Shown: positions 42,949 through 52,191, numbered from the stretch's first letter. The stretch is 64,000 bases of DNA from Paenibacillus senegalimassiliensis (GCF_001486585.1 NZ_LN909041.1:64501-128500), one strand, 5' to 3'. Program-made: numbers and translations. Notes: generated by a model not told the origin, from the letters alone.

Positions 42949-44100
42949 TTACCATTCTGCCACAGAGCCATCACAATGACGCCACACCGGATTTCTCCAG
43001 CGATGGGGCGCTTCGTTAGCCATTTGGATAACATACTCTTCATTTACTGTAATCCCAAGTCCAGGTCCTTGAGGGATTTGGACATAACCTTCATTGTAAG
43101 CAAATACATTCGGATCGGTAATGTAATCTAGCAGATCATTCCCCTGGTTGTAGTGAATGCCGAGACTTTGCTCCTGAATGATGGCGTTGTGTGCCGTAGC
43201 ATCCACTTGGAGACAAGCTGCCAAAGCAATGGGTCCAAGTGGACAGTGCGGTGCCACCCCTACATCATAAGCTTCTGCCATGGCAAAGATTTTTTTGCAT
43301 TCAGTAATTCCCCCGGCATGGGACAGGTCGGGCTGAATAATATCGACATAACCGTCCTGTAGCAGGGACTTAAAGTCCCAGCGCGAGAACATTCTTTCCC
43401 CGGTAGCAATCGGCGTGCTGGTATGGTTGGCAATTTCGCGAAGAGCTTCATTATTTTCCGGAAGCACAGGCTCCTCAATGAACATCAGGCGGAACGGATC
43501 AAGCTCCTTGGCCAGGACCTTGGCCATCGGCTTATGAATACGTCCATGAAAATCCACGCCAATGCCGAGATCCGGCCCCACCGCGCTGCGGATGGCCGCC
43601 ACTCGCTCTACCACCTTATCCACCTTGTCATGCGTATCAATATACTGCATTTCTTCGCAAGCGTTCATTTTAATGGCGGTGAAGCCAGCGCTTTTCTTCT
43701 CCAGGGCAGCTAATCCCACCTCACTCGGCCGATCGCCACCGATCCAGGAATACACGCGAATCGTGTCCCTGCAAGCCCCGCCGAGCAGTTGATATACAGG
43801 CGCATTGAAGTATTTTCCTTTGATATCCCATAAAGCCTGATCAATTCCTGCAATTGCACTCATTAGAATTGGGCCCCCACGATAAAAGCCTCCACGGTAC
43901 ATCACCTGCCAATGATCTTCGATGCGCAGCGGATCTTTGCCAATAAGGAAGTCCATTAATTCGTCAACCGCCGCTTGAACCGTATGGGCCTTGCCTTCAA
44001 TCACAGGCTCCCCCCAGCCAACGATTCCTTCATCCGTTTCTATTTTGAGGAACAACCAGCGTGGGGGTACGATAAAGGTTTTGAAATTGGTGATTTTCAT
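42949..44100 (-). CDS. dgoD: D-galactonate dehydratase (enolase superfamily)
   Basis: The 383-residue protein closely follows E. coli DgoD along its length: [25 protein letters not shown] at the N-terminus, [26 protein letters not shown], metal ligands in [20 protein letters not shown] and [12 protein letters not shown], the His in [16 protein letters not shown], and [15 protein letters not shown] at the end. It dehydrates galactonate to 2-keto-3-deoxygalactonate. It is the third gene of a kinase-aldolase-dehydratase operon, all minus strand with short gaps. Related aldonates cannot be excluded, but the match to DgoD is strong. Confidence 0.93.
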   Translation of the reverse strand: MKITNFKTFIVPPRWLFLKIETDEGIVGWGEPVIEGKAHTVQAAVDELMDFLIGKDPLRIEDHWQVMYRGGFYRGGPILMSAIAGIDQALWDIKGKYFNAPVYQLLGGACRDTIRVYSWIGGDRPSEVGLAALEKKSAGFTAIKMNACEEMQYIDTHDKVDKVVERVAAIRSAVGPDLGIGVDFHGRIHKPMAKVLAKELDPFRLMFIEEPVLPENNEALREIANHTSTPIATGERMFSRWDFKSLLQDGYVDIIQPDLSHAGGITECKKIFAMAEAYDVGVAPHCPLGPIALAACLQVDATAHNAIIQEQSLGIHYNQGNDLLDYITDPNVFAYNEGYVQIPQGPGLGITVNEEYVIQMANEAPHRWRNPVWRHCDGSVAEW

Positions 44101-44112
44101 GGGATTGTCTCC

Positions 44113-44757
44113 TTATCCTCTTGCGCTTATAATCGCTGCTTTAAATTTTTGCGCCAGCTCCGTAATATCTTCGTATCTCTCTTCGGCAATAGCCTTCTTG
44201 TCCAGCAGAGAACTGCCCAGTCCTACAGCAACCGCCCCGGCTCGAATGAACTCGCCAACATTATGTAACGTCACACCACCTGTGGGCATCATGGGAATTC
44301 CTTGTAGTGGTGCTGATATTTCCTTAATATAGTTAGCGCCCAACATGGCTCCCGGGAAAATCTTTAGCACATTGGCTCCCCACTCATAGCCCTTGGCAAT
44401 TTCGGTAGGAGTCATCACGCCCGGAATGGAAATCCGTCCATATTGTTGAGTGATTCTAATGGTAGCTTCATCAAGAATGGGGGAGAAAATAAAGTCCGCG
44501 CCAGCTTGCAGCGCCTGCTCCGCCACCGTTGCATTCATTACCGTCCCTGCGCCAACCAGCACCCGACTGCCGTATTTCTCTTTCAGGCGAGGAATAAGCT
44601 CGAACGCGCCCTCTGAATCTACCGTGATCTCCAAGGCTTGCACTCCGCCGGCTACCAGTGCATCCGTAATAAGCTGTACCTTATCCCTTGGCGGTCTTCG
44701 CACAACGGCGACGATACCGGAATTCATCAACTGATCCAGTTGCTCTTGCTTGGTCAT
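44113..44757 (-). CDS. KDPG/KDPGal-type aldolase
   Basis: This is a 214-residue class I aldolase of the KDPG/KHG family. The Schiff-base Lys region is NVLKIFPGAMLGANYIKE, VVRRPPRDKVQLITDALVAGG opens the barrel, and GAGTVMNATVAEQALQAGADFIFSP is the conserved glyoxylate/pyruvate pocket. It cleaves the phosphorylated keto-deoxy sugar acid to pyruvate and glyceraldehyde-3-phosphate. Position between the kinase and the galactonate dehydratase suggests 2-keto-3-deoxy-6-phosphogalactonate as the main substrate. Confidence 0.92.
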   Translation of the reverse strand: MTKQEQLDQLMNSGIVAVVRRPPRDKVQLITDALVAGGVQALEITVDSEGAFELIPRLKEKYGSRVLVGAGTVMNATVAEQALQAGADFIFSPILDEATIRITQQYGRISIPGVMTPTEIAKGYEWGANVLKIFPGAMLGANYIKEISAPLQGIPMMPTGGVTLHNVGEFIRAGAVAVGLGSSLLDKKAIAEERYEDITELAQKFKAAIISARG

Positions 44758-44769
44758 AGTCCCTCACTC

Positions 44770-45732
44770 CTATCGCTTTACGTTCTGGTAGTCTTCGTCA
44801 TCATGATGATGGATCATGTGCAGCAATTCCTGCTCATTGGGAAGCCCCTCCACATCTCCATTTACGCTTACAGCAATCGCTCCCATAGCACTGGCCTTAC
44901 GGACAGCCTGCTCAAGCTCATCACCGTGCAAAAGTCCACTGATAAAGCCCGCAGCAAAGGCATCTCCCGCCCCCACAGGGTCAATCTCCTCTGCTGGAAA
45001 AGGGGCCACATAACCGCCCTGTTGCTCCGATTGATAATACGCCCCTTCGCTACCCAGCTTCACAACCACGCCCGCTACTCCTGGCTTTAGCAAAGCGGAA
45101 GCTATCTCCTCGGGCTGCTTACAGCCGGTCAACAATTCACCTTCATCCAGCCCCGGCAAAATGTAGTCCGCATACCCTGCCAGCTCCAGCAACACTTGCT
45201 TGGCTGCTTCCTCACTGTCCCAGAGCTTCCAGCGTACATTGGGATCAAAAACAATCTTCAAGCCTTGCTTCCGGGCTGAAGCCATAGCCTTGCGAGTAAA
45301 TGCCAGGCAATCAGGACTAAGCGCAGCCGTAATCCCTGTTACATGCAAAAATTTAAAGCCCGCCAAATACGCCTCATCCAGTTCATCCGGATGCATTCTG
45401 CTTGCGGCAGAATGATGTCGGTAATAATAGACCTGCGTCTTCCCGTGAGTGCGCTGTTCCTTGAAGTAAATGCCTGTAGGAGCATCATTGGTATGTCGGC
45501 ATCTTGAGGTGTCAATTCCATATCCTCTGATCTGATGAAGCACATAATGCCCAAATGGATCATCCCCCAGCTTGCTGAACCACCCGACACGATGCCCTAA
45601 CTTGGCTAGCCCGATAGCTACATTGGACTCAGCCCCGGCCATTTGCTTGTTGAATTGGTGGATATACTGCAGTGGCAGGTTCTGGTCCGAGCTGAACAGC
45701 ACCATGGATTCACCAAAGGTTACTACGTCCAT
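44770..45732 (-). CDS. kdgK: 2-keto-3-deoxy-sugar-acid kinase (PfkB family)
   Basis: The 320-residue PfkB-type kinase begins MDVVTFGESMVLFSSDQN, has GGYGIDTS-like substrate-side blocks (GYGIDTSRCRHTNDAPTGIY) and the catalytic EEIDPVGAGDAFAAGFISGLL, with the Asp base in GAGDAF. It phosphorylates 2-keto-3-deoxygluconate or -galactonate at C6. It is first in the operon behind AGGAGG. The promoter region holds the inverted repeats at 45753-45812 and is shared with the divergent GntR gene. Confidence 0.9.
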   Translation of the reverse strand: MDVVTFGESMVLFSSDQNLPLQYIHQFNKQMAGAESNVAIGLAKLGHRVGWFSKLGDDPFGHYVLHQIRGYGIDTSRCRHTNDAPTGIYFKEQRTHGKTQVYYYRHHSAASRMHPDELDEAYLAGFKFLHVTGITAALSPDCLAFTRKAMASARKQGLKIVFDPNVRWKLWDSEEAAKQVLLELAGYADYILPGLDEGELLTGCKQPEEIASALLKPGVAGVVVKLGSEGAYYQSEQQGGYVAPFPAEEIDPVGAGDAFAAGFISGLLHGDELEQAVRKASAMGAIAVSVNGDVEGLPNEQELLHMIHHHDDEDYQNVKR

Positions 45733-45752
45733 CGTCTTCCCCTCCTGAAGCT

Positions 45753-45875
45753 TTATAGATCATATGTTCATGATGGTTGTGTAGTATATTCTCATATACA
45801 TATGATCTATAATTAGATATAAGCACTTTTTTAGAGCTTTTACGTCTTTTAATTTGAAATAGATATGATCTTTAT
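45753..45875. promoter_or_regulatory. Three ATATGATCT-type operator copies between kinase and GntR genes
   Basis: TTATAGATCATATG (45753-45766) is repeated exactly inverted as CATATGATCTATAA (45799-45812), with centres 46 bp apart. A third copy, ATATGATCTTTAT, lies at 45863-45875. They cover both divergent promoters, so repression by looping by the adjacent GntR/FCD protein is likely. Confidence 0.65.
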
Positions 45876-45988
45876 GAGGTTATGATATTATCTTTCAATT
45901 TGCATGTCAATCCTTACTTTCATAGGGAGAAACAAAACTCGTTATGCTAAAATGAACATAATAGAGTAGACCAACAGGGGATATGAAT

Positions 45989-46654
45989 ATGAAAAAAACA
46001 GTGTATTCAGCAACGATAGATCAGCTTAAGGAAAAAATCATTAACGGTGAATGGCCCCCCGGGTCTCGAATTCCCACCTTACAGCAAATATCCAAGGAGC
46101 TAGAGGTTGGCGTGTCCACGGTTAGGGAGGCTTTGCGCACTCTTGAAAGCCAAGGAAACATCAGTATTGAGCACGGCCGGGGGATGTACGTGAGGAATGA
46201 TCCTTTATTGTTAGAGGACCCTACGGCAAACTTGAAGGAGCTTGGGGATATCTCACTCGTCAAGCTGCTGGAAGCGAGAATTCTGATCGAGCCTACATTA
46301 GCGGCTTTAAGCGCAGAGCATGCTACACTTAATCAGGTGAAGGAATTGCGAAAGCTCGCCGAGCGGATGATTCTGCAAATGGAAGAAGGCGGACCCTTCC
46401 TGGATACTGACCTGGCCTTCCATCGCCTAATCGCCGAATCCGCCCGGCAGCCTGTGCTGTCCCGTATGATGGAATCCATCTACCCACTCCTGTCCGAAGG
46501 ACGCAAGCATACGAACACGCTGCCTCACATGCGTACCAAGGCTTCCAACTACCACGTCCTGATCGCCATCGCCATCGAAGAACGCCACAGCGACCAAGCC
46601 CGTCAGCTTATGCATCAGCATATCAACGATATGCTGGAGGCACTGAGGAAGTGA
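45989..46654 (+). CDS. GntR-family regulator, FadR/FCD subfamily
   Basis: The roughly 221-residue regulator has an N-terminal winged helix (TLQQISKELEVGVSTVREALRTLES) and an all-helical FCD ligand domain with the metal-binding residues Asp-His-His (TDLAFHRLIAES, NYHVLIAIAIEERHSD, MHQHINDML). FCD regulators of this type sense sugar acids. ATG 45989 has GGGG eight bases upstream; an ATG two codons earlier is too close. Divergence from the kinase-aldolase-dehydratase operon makes galactonate or its keto-deoxy product the likely effector. Confidence 0.92.
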   Translation: MKKTVYSATIDQLKEKIINGEWPPGSRIPTLQQISKELEVGVSTVREALRTLESQGNISIEHGRGMYVRNDPLLLEDPTANLKELGDISLVKLLEARILIEPTLAALSAEHATLNQVKELRKLAERMILQMEEGGPFLDTDLAFHRLIAESARQPVLSRMMESIYPLLSEGRKHTNTLPHMRTKASNYHVLIAIAIEERHSDQARQLMHQHINDMLEALRK

Positions 46655-46806
46655 AGGGGGATTAAATTCCTCCCCCTTTGTGCTCATTAAATCCCCCGCA
46701 AGCAAGTTACGAGGTTCGTTCCCATCCCGCCGAGTGTAATCGCTCGTCCCCCATCAGTCTAAAAGCCTGAGCGACAAAACCATTCAGCTCATCCATCACC
46801 ACAATT

Positions 46807-46887
46807 TGCAAAGCAAACTATACCTTATTTGCAAAGTAAGCTTGACATAATATGCAAAGCAAACTATACTAAACATGCAAAGCAAAC
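46807..46887 (+). repeat. Four direct repeats with exact 23-bp period over a sigma-A promoter
   Basis: TGCAAAGCAAAC begins at 46807, 46830 (TGCAAAGTAAGC), 46853 and 46876, exactly 23 bp apart. A near-perfect promoter lies within: TTGACA (46842-46847), 17 bp, TATACT (46865-46870). Copy 2 abuts the -35, copy 3 fills the spacer and copy 4 follows the -10. The whole 23-bp unit (with CTATAC) is repeated, as if by tandem duplication. The XRE gene directly downstream is the probable ligand. Confidence 0.8.
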
Positions 46888-46906
46888 ATTGCAAGGAGTT
46901 GATCCT

Positions 46907-47113
46907 TTGAAAACCAAAATCGCGGAGCTGCGCAAGCAGCACAAATTGTCTCAGGAAGAGCTAGGACTGGCGGTCGGTGTTACAAGGCAGACTATCACTT
47001 CACTTGAAGTCGGAAAGTACACCGCCTCCCTGATTCTTGCGTACAAGATCGCCAAGTATTTCGGATTAACGATTGAAGAAGTGTTTGATTTTAGCGAATT
47101 GGAGGAATTGTAA
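46907..47113 (+). CDS. Small XRE-family transcriptional regulator
   Basis: The 68-residue protein is almost only a helix-turn-helix (IAELRKQHKLSQEELGLAVGVTRQTITSLEVGKY), followed by SLILAYKIAKYFGLTIEEVFDF. The TTG start has AAGGAG eight bases upstream. The longer frame to 46829 would read through the promoter and repeats and is rejected. It is translationally coupled to the following membrane-protein gene (TAATG). Small XRE/membrane-protein pairs of this kind are common in Firmicutes; the XRE protein represses its own operon. The signal is unknown. Confidence 0.9.
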   Translation: MKTKIAELRKQHKLSQEELGLAVGVTRQTITSLEVGKYTASLILAYKIAKYFGLTIEEVFDFSELEEL

Positions 47114-47553
47114 TGGAAAATTATAAGAACAAGCTTAAGAAACGCGCAAACAGTCTGTCTCTGGTGGCCGGGGGCACGCTGCTGCTGTACCTGGGGTTTA
47201 TGTTTTACCGTGACCGGCTACCTGAGCTGCCGAGCTTTATCCAGGGCTTTCAGGTCGGTGCTTTTCTCGGCCTCGAATTGTTCGTAGTTATGTTTCTGGG
47301 GAAATACATGAAGGCCGCCAGGAATGAGGCGCTGTTGAAGCAAATGTACATTAAGGAGAACGACGAGCGCAGCAGTCAGATTCTGCAAAATGCTGCCTCG
47401 CTGAGCATCAGCATCGTCTTCATCGGGCTGGGCATAGCTACGGTGGTCGCCGGTTTTTTCAACCCATACATCTTTTTCACCCTGATGGGCGCCCTGCTCT
47501 TCATCATGATCGTGTTCTTCACACTGATGGGATACTACTCCAGAAAAATATAA
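47113..47553 (+). CDS. Four-helix membrane protein coupled to XRE regulator
   Basis: The 146-residue protein has hydrophobic segments near residues 15-30, 45-62, 95-113 and 118-138, with a charged cytoplasmic stretch (KAARNEALLKQMYIKENDERSSQI) between segments 2 and 3. The sequence is like DUF proteins that follow small XRE regulators in Bacillales. Start and stop overlap with the regulator in TAATG. It may sense the membrane state and feed back on the regulator, but nothing in the sequence proves this. Confidence 0.8.
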   Translation: MENYKNKLKKRANSLSLVAGGTLLLYLGFMFYRDRLPELPSFIQGFQVGAFLGLELFVVMFLGKYMKAARNEALLKQMYIKENDERSSQILQNAASLSISIVFIGLGIATVVAGFFNPYIFFTLMGALLFIMIVFFTLMGYYSRKI

Positions 47554-47565
47554 AAAAGGGACCCG

Positions 47566-47615
47566 AAGGTCCCAGAAAGGATATTTCCGCCTTAGGCTCG
47601 CGGAAATGTCTTTTT
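47566..47615 (+). terminator. Double hairpin terminator after the XRE/membrane operon
   Basis: GGGACC-CGAA-GGTCCC is followed by a second stem, ATTTCCGC/GCGGAAAT, within 47579-47610 and then a TTTTT run. The second hairpin is the likely terminator. Confidence 0.75.
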
Positions 47616-47685
47616 ATTTAATGATATTCAGATGAACAAATCCCGAACCATGACACAAACAGAACTTCTATTCGATATGCTGAGC

Positions 47686-49350
47686 TTACATGTAAAGCGG
47701 CAGGAGCGCCTCCAAGGCTTGTTTTAATGGCTCTTCGGTAGCTTTTATCGTCTTCTTTAACTTGCCTGAGCTGCCGAATATCAGATACAGTATCTTTTCT
47801 CTCTCGTACGGCTCAAGCTGTGTCAGTTCGTTTTGTAGAGCGACCGCTAATTGCGGCGTGTTCACCCAATTCAGCTTTGACGGCTTGGCCGAATCTGTTA
47901 CGCTAGCAAGAATAGACACCATGACAGGCATCCATTCTGGCACCGCCCCATGCGCCTCCAGAAAGGCCTCCAAATAATAATGATGAGCCATCTGATGCTC
48001 TTCATCTACCTGCTCCATATAGCGCTGTAAAAGCGGAAAATAGTCTTTGCTGCATAAACCCAGACCAAGCACTGCATAAGTGCCCGGCATAGCGGATTTT
48101 TCTCCAGCCTCCACATCGCCATACCATGCGTAGGGCTTCATGGCCAACTCCGCATACTGAGCCAAGCTCGGGTGCAAAGCCGGATATTGAAGACATGCTG
48201 CAAAAAAACGATGGAGCTGAGACTTGGCCAACCCTTTAATCGGCAGAAAATTTTTGATCTTATTTTTTAATTTCAGATTGTACTCACAAGGAAACCCCTG
48301 CCGCAACAAGTCCGATATGTATTCAAGCGACTGACGGTAGGCTTCCTCCTCCTCGGATAAAATGCGAAGCTCAATCTCCATTAAGATATCGTTGGCCTGA
48401 GCATGCAACAATTCACTTCTCCGTTCATGCTCAACAAGTTCACTGCCCATCTTCAAATACTGCTCCGCTCGCTCTGAACCCAATTGGACGGCCAGCTTGA
48501 AATAGGCTGCGGGAATATTACGCTCTTCCGCGCCGATTTTCATTGCAGTGTAGATGAAAAAATCCATTGCTTCAGGTTCTACTTTATCGCGTTCCGCCTC
48601 CGGCTTAAGTTCCCACTCCATCCCATAATTGCCCGTGGAGATAAAATACATAGGCAAAAACCGCTCCTCCGCCCATCGTTTTAGGGCTGTTGTATAGGTC
48701 CGTTTCCACTCTTCTATGTGCTCTCGATCTTGATACTTGGCCGTCACCCTGTCGATGATAGCCCCCGTATCCGTCACGTTCTGTTCAATTAAATCCAGAT
48801 TCAACAGTGCGTCTGCAAAAAAGTAATGATCAGCAGGCTTAGGCCGTGCCGGAGCATCGGAAAACACCTTTTGCTCAATAAAAGCCCGAAGCTGCTCACG
48901 TACGTATTCCCGCTTCGCCTCATTTCGCAGCAGCACAGATTGCTCATATTTCCCTTGCTTCCATTCTACCTCCAGAACCAGCTTCAGCTCGTAGCTAAAA
49001 TAACATTCCTTCAGAGGCGCTTTCTGCAACAAAGCATCTACTCGCGTCTGAAGTTCGGGAAAAACCTCATCCGCCAGTATCTCCTCCGTCAAGTGGCTCA
49101 TATAATCGAACTCTGGCTTCAGCTTATGTGAGCTGTCGCTCCAAGATAAAGGCTCGTACAAATCAAAGGCAATCGCACCGTCAGCCCATTGGAACTTGCC
49201 CTTCCTCCATGAAAATTTCAGATAATTATGTGAGCCCGTATACAGCATGCTGGGGGACGGAGTAGAAAAAATACGCTTCTTATCCTTTTCCAATAAATCT
49301 ATATAAAAAGGCCATACCTCATCTAAAAAAGCGACTGCCGCTTCATGCAT
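47686..49350 (-). CDS. Large protein of unknown function (possibly DUF6138)
   Basis: The 554-residue protein is rich in charged residues and in helical, TPR-like stretches (FKLAVQLGSERAEQYLKMG resembles a Sel1 repeat). It has no signal peptide, membrane segment or catalytic motif that I recognise. AGGAGG precedes the ATG and reading is undisturbed. It may belong to DUF6138, known from Bacillales and from predicted contact-dependent or immunity settings, but I name the family only from memory of its pattern. Neighbours do not help: it converges with the XRE operon and is upstream of nothing on its strand. Confidence 0.7.
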   Translation of the reverse strand: MHEAAVAFLDEVWPFYIDLLEKDKKRIFSTPSPSMLYTGSHNYLKFSWRKGKFQWADGAIAFDLYEPLSWSDSSHKLKPEFDYMSHLTEEILADEVFPELQTRVDALLQKAPLKECYFSYELKLVLEVEWKQGKYEQSVLLRNEAKREYVREQLRAFIEQKVFSDAPARPKPADHYFFADALLNLDLIEQNVTDTGAIIDRVTAKYQDREHIEEWKRTYTTALKRWAEERFLPMYFISTGNYGMEWELKPEAERDKVEPEAMDFFIYTAMKIGAEERNIPAAYFKLAVQLGSERAEQYLKMGSELVEHERRSELLHAQANDILMEIELRILSEEEEAYRQSLEYISDLLRQGFPCEYNLKLKNKIKNFLPIKGLAKSQLHRFFAACLQYPALHPSLAQYAELAMKPYAWYGDVEAGEKSAMPGTYAVLGLGLCSKDYFPLLQRYMEQVDEEHQMAHHYYLEAFLEAHGAVPEWMPVMVSILASVTDSAKPSKLNWVNTPQLAVALQNELTQLEPYEREKILYLIFGSSGKLKKTIKATEEPLKQALEALLPLYM

Positions 49351-49517
49351 TGTTGTGATCCTCCTTATTTACATCCGGTATTCATTGCAAATCAATGATT
49401 CAATACTATCAATTGTATATTAATGTTTCCGTAGATGAATTACTACTTCCCAGCTTAATCTCGCTCAGGTTCCCTTGAGAAATTCTTATGCTTTTTAATG
49501 TTTTTCAGCATTTAAAA

Positions 49518-49549
49518 AGGGAGCCACGAATTAATCCCTCGGGCTCCCT
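49518..49549 (-). terminator. Terminator of glmS
   Basis: On the minus strand AGGGAGCC pairs with GGCTCCCT around a 16-base loop, followed by TTTTT. It lies about 105 bases beyond the glmS stop. The rest of the 49351-49654 gap shows no gene. Confidence 0.85.
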
Positions 49550-49654
49550 ACTAGATACTGAAAATCATTCATCTTGCATTTCGGTTCATGACATCTTTTA
49601 CTGGTTCACGACTTTTTTATAATGGGACAAACGAGTGTCGTCCTTAACCCCGCC

Positions 49655-51487
49655 CTACTCCACCGTCACACTCTTCGCCAGGTTCCGTGGCTTATCAACA
49701 TCGTTGCCACGGGCTAGAGAAGCGTAGTAGGCGAGCAATTGTAGAGGGACGACGGAAATGGCCGGAGTCAGCATTGGCAGGGTCTTCGGAATGGCGAAGG
49801 CCTGGTCCACCGACTTCAAAAGGCTGGGAACATGTTCTTCATGGGTGAAGGCCATAACATCCCCGCCACGCGCCTTCACTTCCTTAATGTTGCTGACGGT
49901 CTTCTCCAGCACGCTGTCCTGCGTTGCCAAGGCGATGACTGGCACGCCGTCCTCGATCAATGCCAAGGTGCCGTGCTTCAATTCTCCGGCAGCATAGGCT
50001 TCCGAATGAATATAGGAGATCTCCTTCAGCTTGAGCGAGCCTTCTTGCACGACTGCATAGTCGATCCCGCGACCGATAAAGAACAAATGCTCATGCTTGG
50101 CGATCTGCTCCGCATAGGCCTTAATGGTATCGGACTGAGCCAGTATGCTCTCCACCTGCTCTGGCAGAGCATGCATGGCCGCAAGCACATGCGCCACTTC
50201 ATCCTCGGATTTGGTGCCACGTACTTGGCTCATGTAGAGCCCCAGCAGATAGAAGGCAATCAATTGCGACGTATATGCCTTCGTGGAAGCCACGGCAATT
50301 TCCGGGCCAGCCAGCGTAGCAATGACATCGTCCGCATCACGGGCAATCGAGCTGCCCACCATATTGGTAATGGCTAACACATGCGCTCCATTAGCTTGCG
50401 CTTCACGCAAGGCTGCCAATGTGTCCGCCGTCTCCCCCGACTGGCTAACCACAATAACCAGCGTATCCGGAGTAATGAGTGGTGAACGGTAACGGTACTC
50501 CGAAGCCACATCGTACATGATCGGGATGCGGACCATCTGTTCAATAGCTGTTCCGCCAACCAAGCCAGCATTATAAGCTGTACCGCAGGCAATGACATGA
50601 ATGCTCGTAATGCTGCGGATCTTCTCGTCGGACAATTTAAATCCAGGCAGCACTACCTTACGTCCACTCTCATCGATGCGGCCAAGCATAGTGTCCCGGT
50701 AAGCACGCGGCTGCTCATGGATTTCCTTGAGCATGAAATGATCATATCCGCCTTTTTCTGCCGTCACGGCATCCCAATCGACACGAATCATTTCCCGAGA
50801 AATAAAATTCCCCTCAAGGGTCATCAATTCGACAGTATCCTTTGTCAGTACGGCCATTTCGCCGTCGTTCAAAATGTACACATCACGGGTGTAATTAAGC
50901 AAAGCCGGTATGTCGGAGCCGATAAAGTTCTCCCCCGCGCCAAGACCGATAATCAACGGGCTGGCTTGACGGACGGCTACAAGCTTCTCAGGCTCGTATT
51001 CGGTCAATACCCCAAGCGCAAAAGCGCCACGCATATGGCGAATCGCTTGCTGCACGGCCTTGACGATATCCCCTTGATACTCGCGAGCCACCAGATGGGA
51101 AATAACCTCTGTATCTGTTTCCGACACAAAAATATACCCTTGCTCAATCAGTTCTTCTTTCAGATCCAGATAGTTTTCGACAATCCCGTTATGAACCACC
51201 GAGAACTTCTGCGTATGATCGGTATGCGGATGTGAATTAACGTCAGACGGCTTGCCATGAGTTGCCCAACGAGTATGACCGATTCCAGCCGATCCGGCAA
51301 GTGGTGCATTCTCCAGCTTGGTCTCCAAATTAGCCAACCGGCCTTTAGCTTTGGCAATTTTCAGTCCACCTGGCGTGAACACCGCAATGCCAGCCGAATC
51401 GTACCCACGGTACTCCAGCTTCTTAAGTCCTTCGATCAATACCGACTGCGTATCCCGATTCCCAATATATCCAACAATACCACACAT
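49655..51487 (-). CDS. glmS: Glutamine-fructose-6-phosphate aminotransferase
   Basis: The 610-residue enzyme makes glucosamine-6-phosphate, the first step to peptidoglycan and chitin-type sugars. The N-terminal glutaminase starts MCGIVGYIGNRD with the catalytic Cys1 after Met removal. Two SIS domains follow (ACGTAYNAG, VSQSGETADTLAAL, IGRGIDYAVVQEGSLKLKE). The C-terminus DKPRNLAKSVTVE is canonical and closes the active site. GGAGG lies upstream of the ATG. Expression is controlled by the glmS ribozyme in the long leader. Confidence 0.97.
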   Translation of the reverse strand: MCGIVGYIGNRDTQSVLIEGLKKLEYRGYDSAGIAVFTPGGLKIAKAKGRLANLETKLENAPLAGSAGIGHTRWATHGKPSDVNSHPHTDHTQKFSVVHNGIVENYLDLKEELIEQGYIFVSETDTEVISHLVAREYQGDIVKAVQQAIRHMRGAFALGVLTEYEPEKLVAVRQASPLIIGLGAGENFIGSDIPALLNYTRDVYILNDGEMAVLTKDTVELMTLEGNFISREMIRVDWDAVTAEKGGYDHFMLKEIHEQPRAYRDTMLGRIDESGRKVVLPGFKLSDEKIRSITSIHVIACGTAYNAGLVGGTAIEQMVRIPIMYDVASEYRYRSPLITPDTLVIVVSQSGETADTLAALREAQANGAHVLAITNMVGSSIARDADDVIATLAGPEIAVASTKAYTSQLIAFYLLGLYMSQVRGTKSEDEVAHVLAAMHALPEQVESILAQSDTIKAYAEQIAKHEHLFFIGRGIDYAVVQEGSLKLKEISYIHSEAYAAGELKHGTLALIEDGVPVIALATQDSVLEKTVSNIKEVKARGGDVMAFTHEEHVPSLLKSVDQAFAIPKTLPMLTPAISVVPLQLLAYYASLARGNDVDKPRNLAKSVTVE

Positions 51488-51595
51488 AATTATATTTTCC
51501 TCCGTTTCGTTCTTACAAGATGGTTGTTAACCGTAAGAAGTGAACACGAAAGAAACCTCGCGCGATATACCGAAACAAGAACATATTTAATTGTC

Positions 51596-51613
51596 AAAAA
51601 GCAACTGCTTTTT
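51596..51613 (-). promoter_or_regulatory. Short hairpin in glmS leader between ribozyme and gene
   Basis: On the minus strand AAAAAGCA and TGCTTTTT face each other around two bases, about 110 bases before the glmS start. It may affect stability of the cleaved mRNA; the function is unknown. Confidence 0.3.
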
Positions 51614-51725
51614 ATGAGTTCAGCCAAGTCTCTCACGACAAATCCTGATGCTTCGTCTACCGCGGAAGTCTCCCCCGCGTCCGTCTGCTTACGCGACATT
51701 CATCAAGTTCATGAATATCGTATTC

Positions 51726-52003
51726 CATCTGTCCGTATGGTTTGTGGGAACGGTCGCCCATTCCTTTTGCCCATACAGTTACGGTGTGATGTGACACCGG
51801 GAGGCCCCCGCCGAACATTTCGAACACCTCCACCTCGTCAGCTTCCAAGCTGCCGCAACCTTCCTCTGAAGCGTCTCATAAGGTCTATTGATCCCAACCG
51901 TTCGCAAGCTGGCCTGCCGCCCTTGCCATGACGATGAGTATGATCCCTTACTCACAAAATAAATCTTCAGATTCATATGCGCACACGCTGAAGCTCTGGC
52001 GCT
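51726..52003 (-). ncRNA. glmS ribozyme-riboswitch
   Basis: On the minus strand the leader carries the class hallmarks in order: the cleavage site A/GCGCCAGAGCTT (cut between 52003 and 52002), the core helix GACGAGGTGGAGGTGTTCGA, TTCGGCGGGGGCCTCCCGG, and the P4 region GGTGTCACATCACACCGTAA. Glucosamine-6-phosphate acts as coenzyme for self-cleavage, which destabilises the glmS mRNA. The promoter lies about 50 bases upstream. The 3' border of the P4 extension is approximate. Confidence 0.95.
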
Positions 52004-52055
52004 TAACTTTCCAAGTGACCTCACGACCCTCGCTTTCTTTTCTCGAATATGCTTA

Positions 52056-52084
52056 ATTATATGCACCTTCACTCGTTTTGGCAA
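52056..52084 (-). promoter_or_regulatory. Sigma-A promoter of the glmS transcript
   Basis: On the minus strand TTGCCA (52079-52084), 17 bp and TATAAT (52056-52061) lie upstream of the ribozyme and downstream of the glmM terminator. Confidence 0.8.
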
Positions 52085-52151
52085 TGATCAACTTGTCCCG
52101 ATTGCTTGGGCCCGTCCTGATCATCCCACAAAAACACCCGGCATCACAATG

Positions 52152-52191
52152 AAAAACCGCCGTTCCGAAGCCAGGCTCCAAGAACAGCGGT
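52152..52191 (-). terminator. Terminator between glmM and glmS
   Basis: ACCGCTGTTC pairs with GAACGGCGGT (one G-T pair) around a 16-base loop, followed by TTTT on the minus strand. Confidence 0.85.

Noticed and set aside
46807..46887. CRISPR array
   Set aside because: The 23-bp period leaves about 11 bp between motif copies with related sequence, a promoter lies within, and there are no cas genes.
46829..46906. Longer N-terminus of the XRE regulator from ATG 46829
   Set aside because: It would start inside the promoter and repeats, upstream of the -10 box; the TTG at 46907 has a proper AAGGAG.
51490..52084. Short frames in the glmS leader
   Set aside because: They overlap the ribozyme and its flanks, and have no ribosome binding sites or family likeness.
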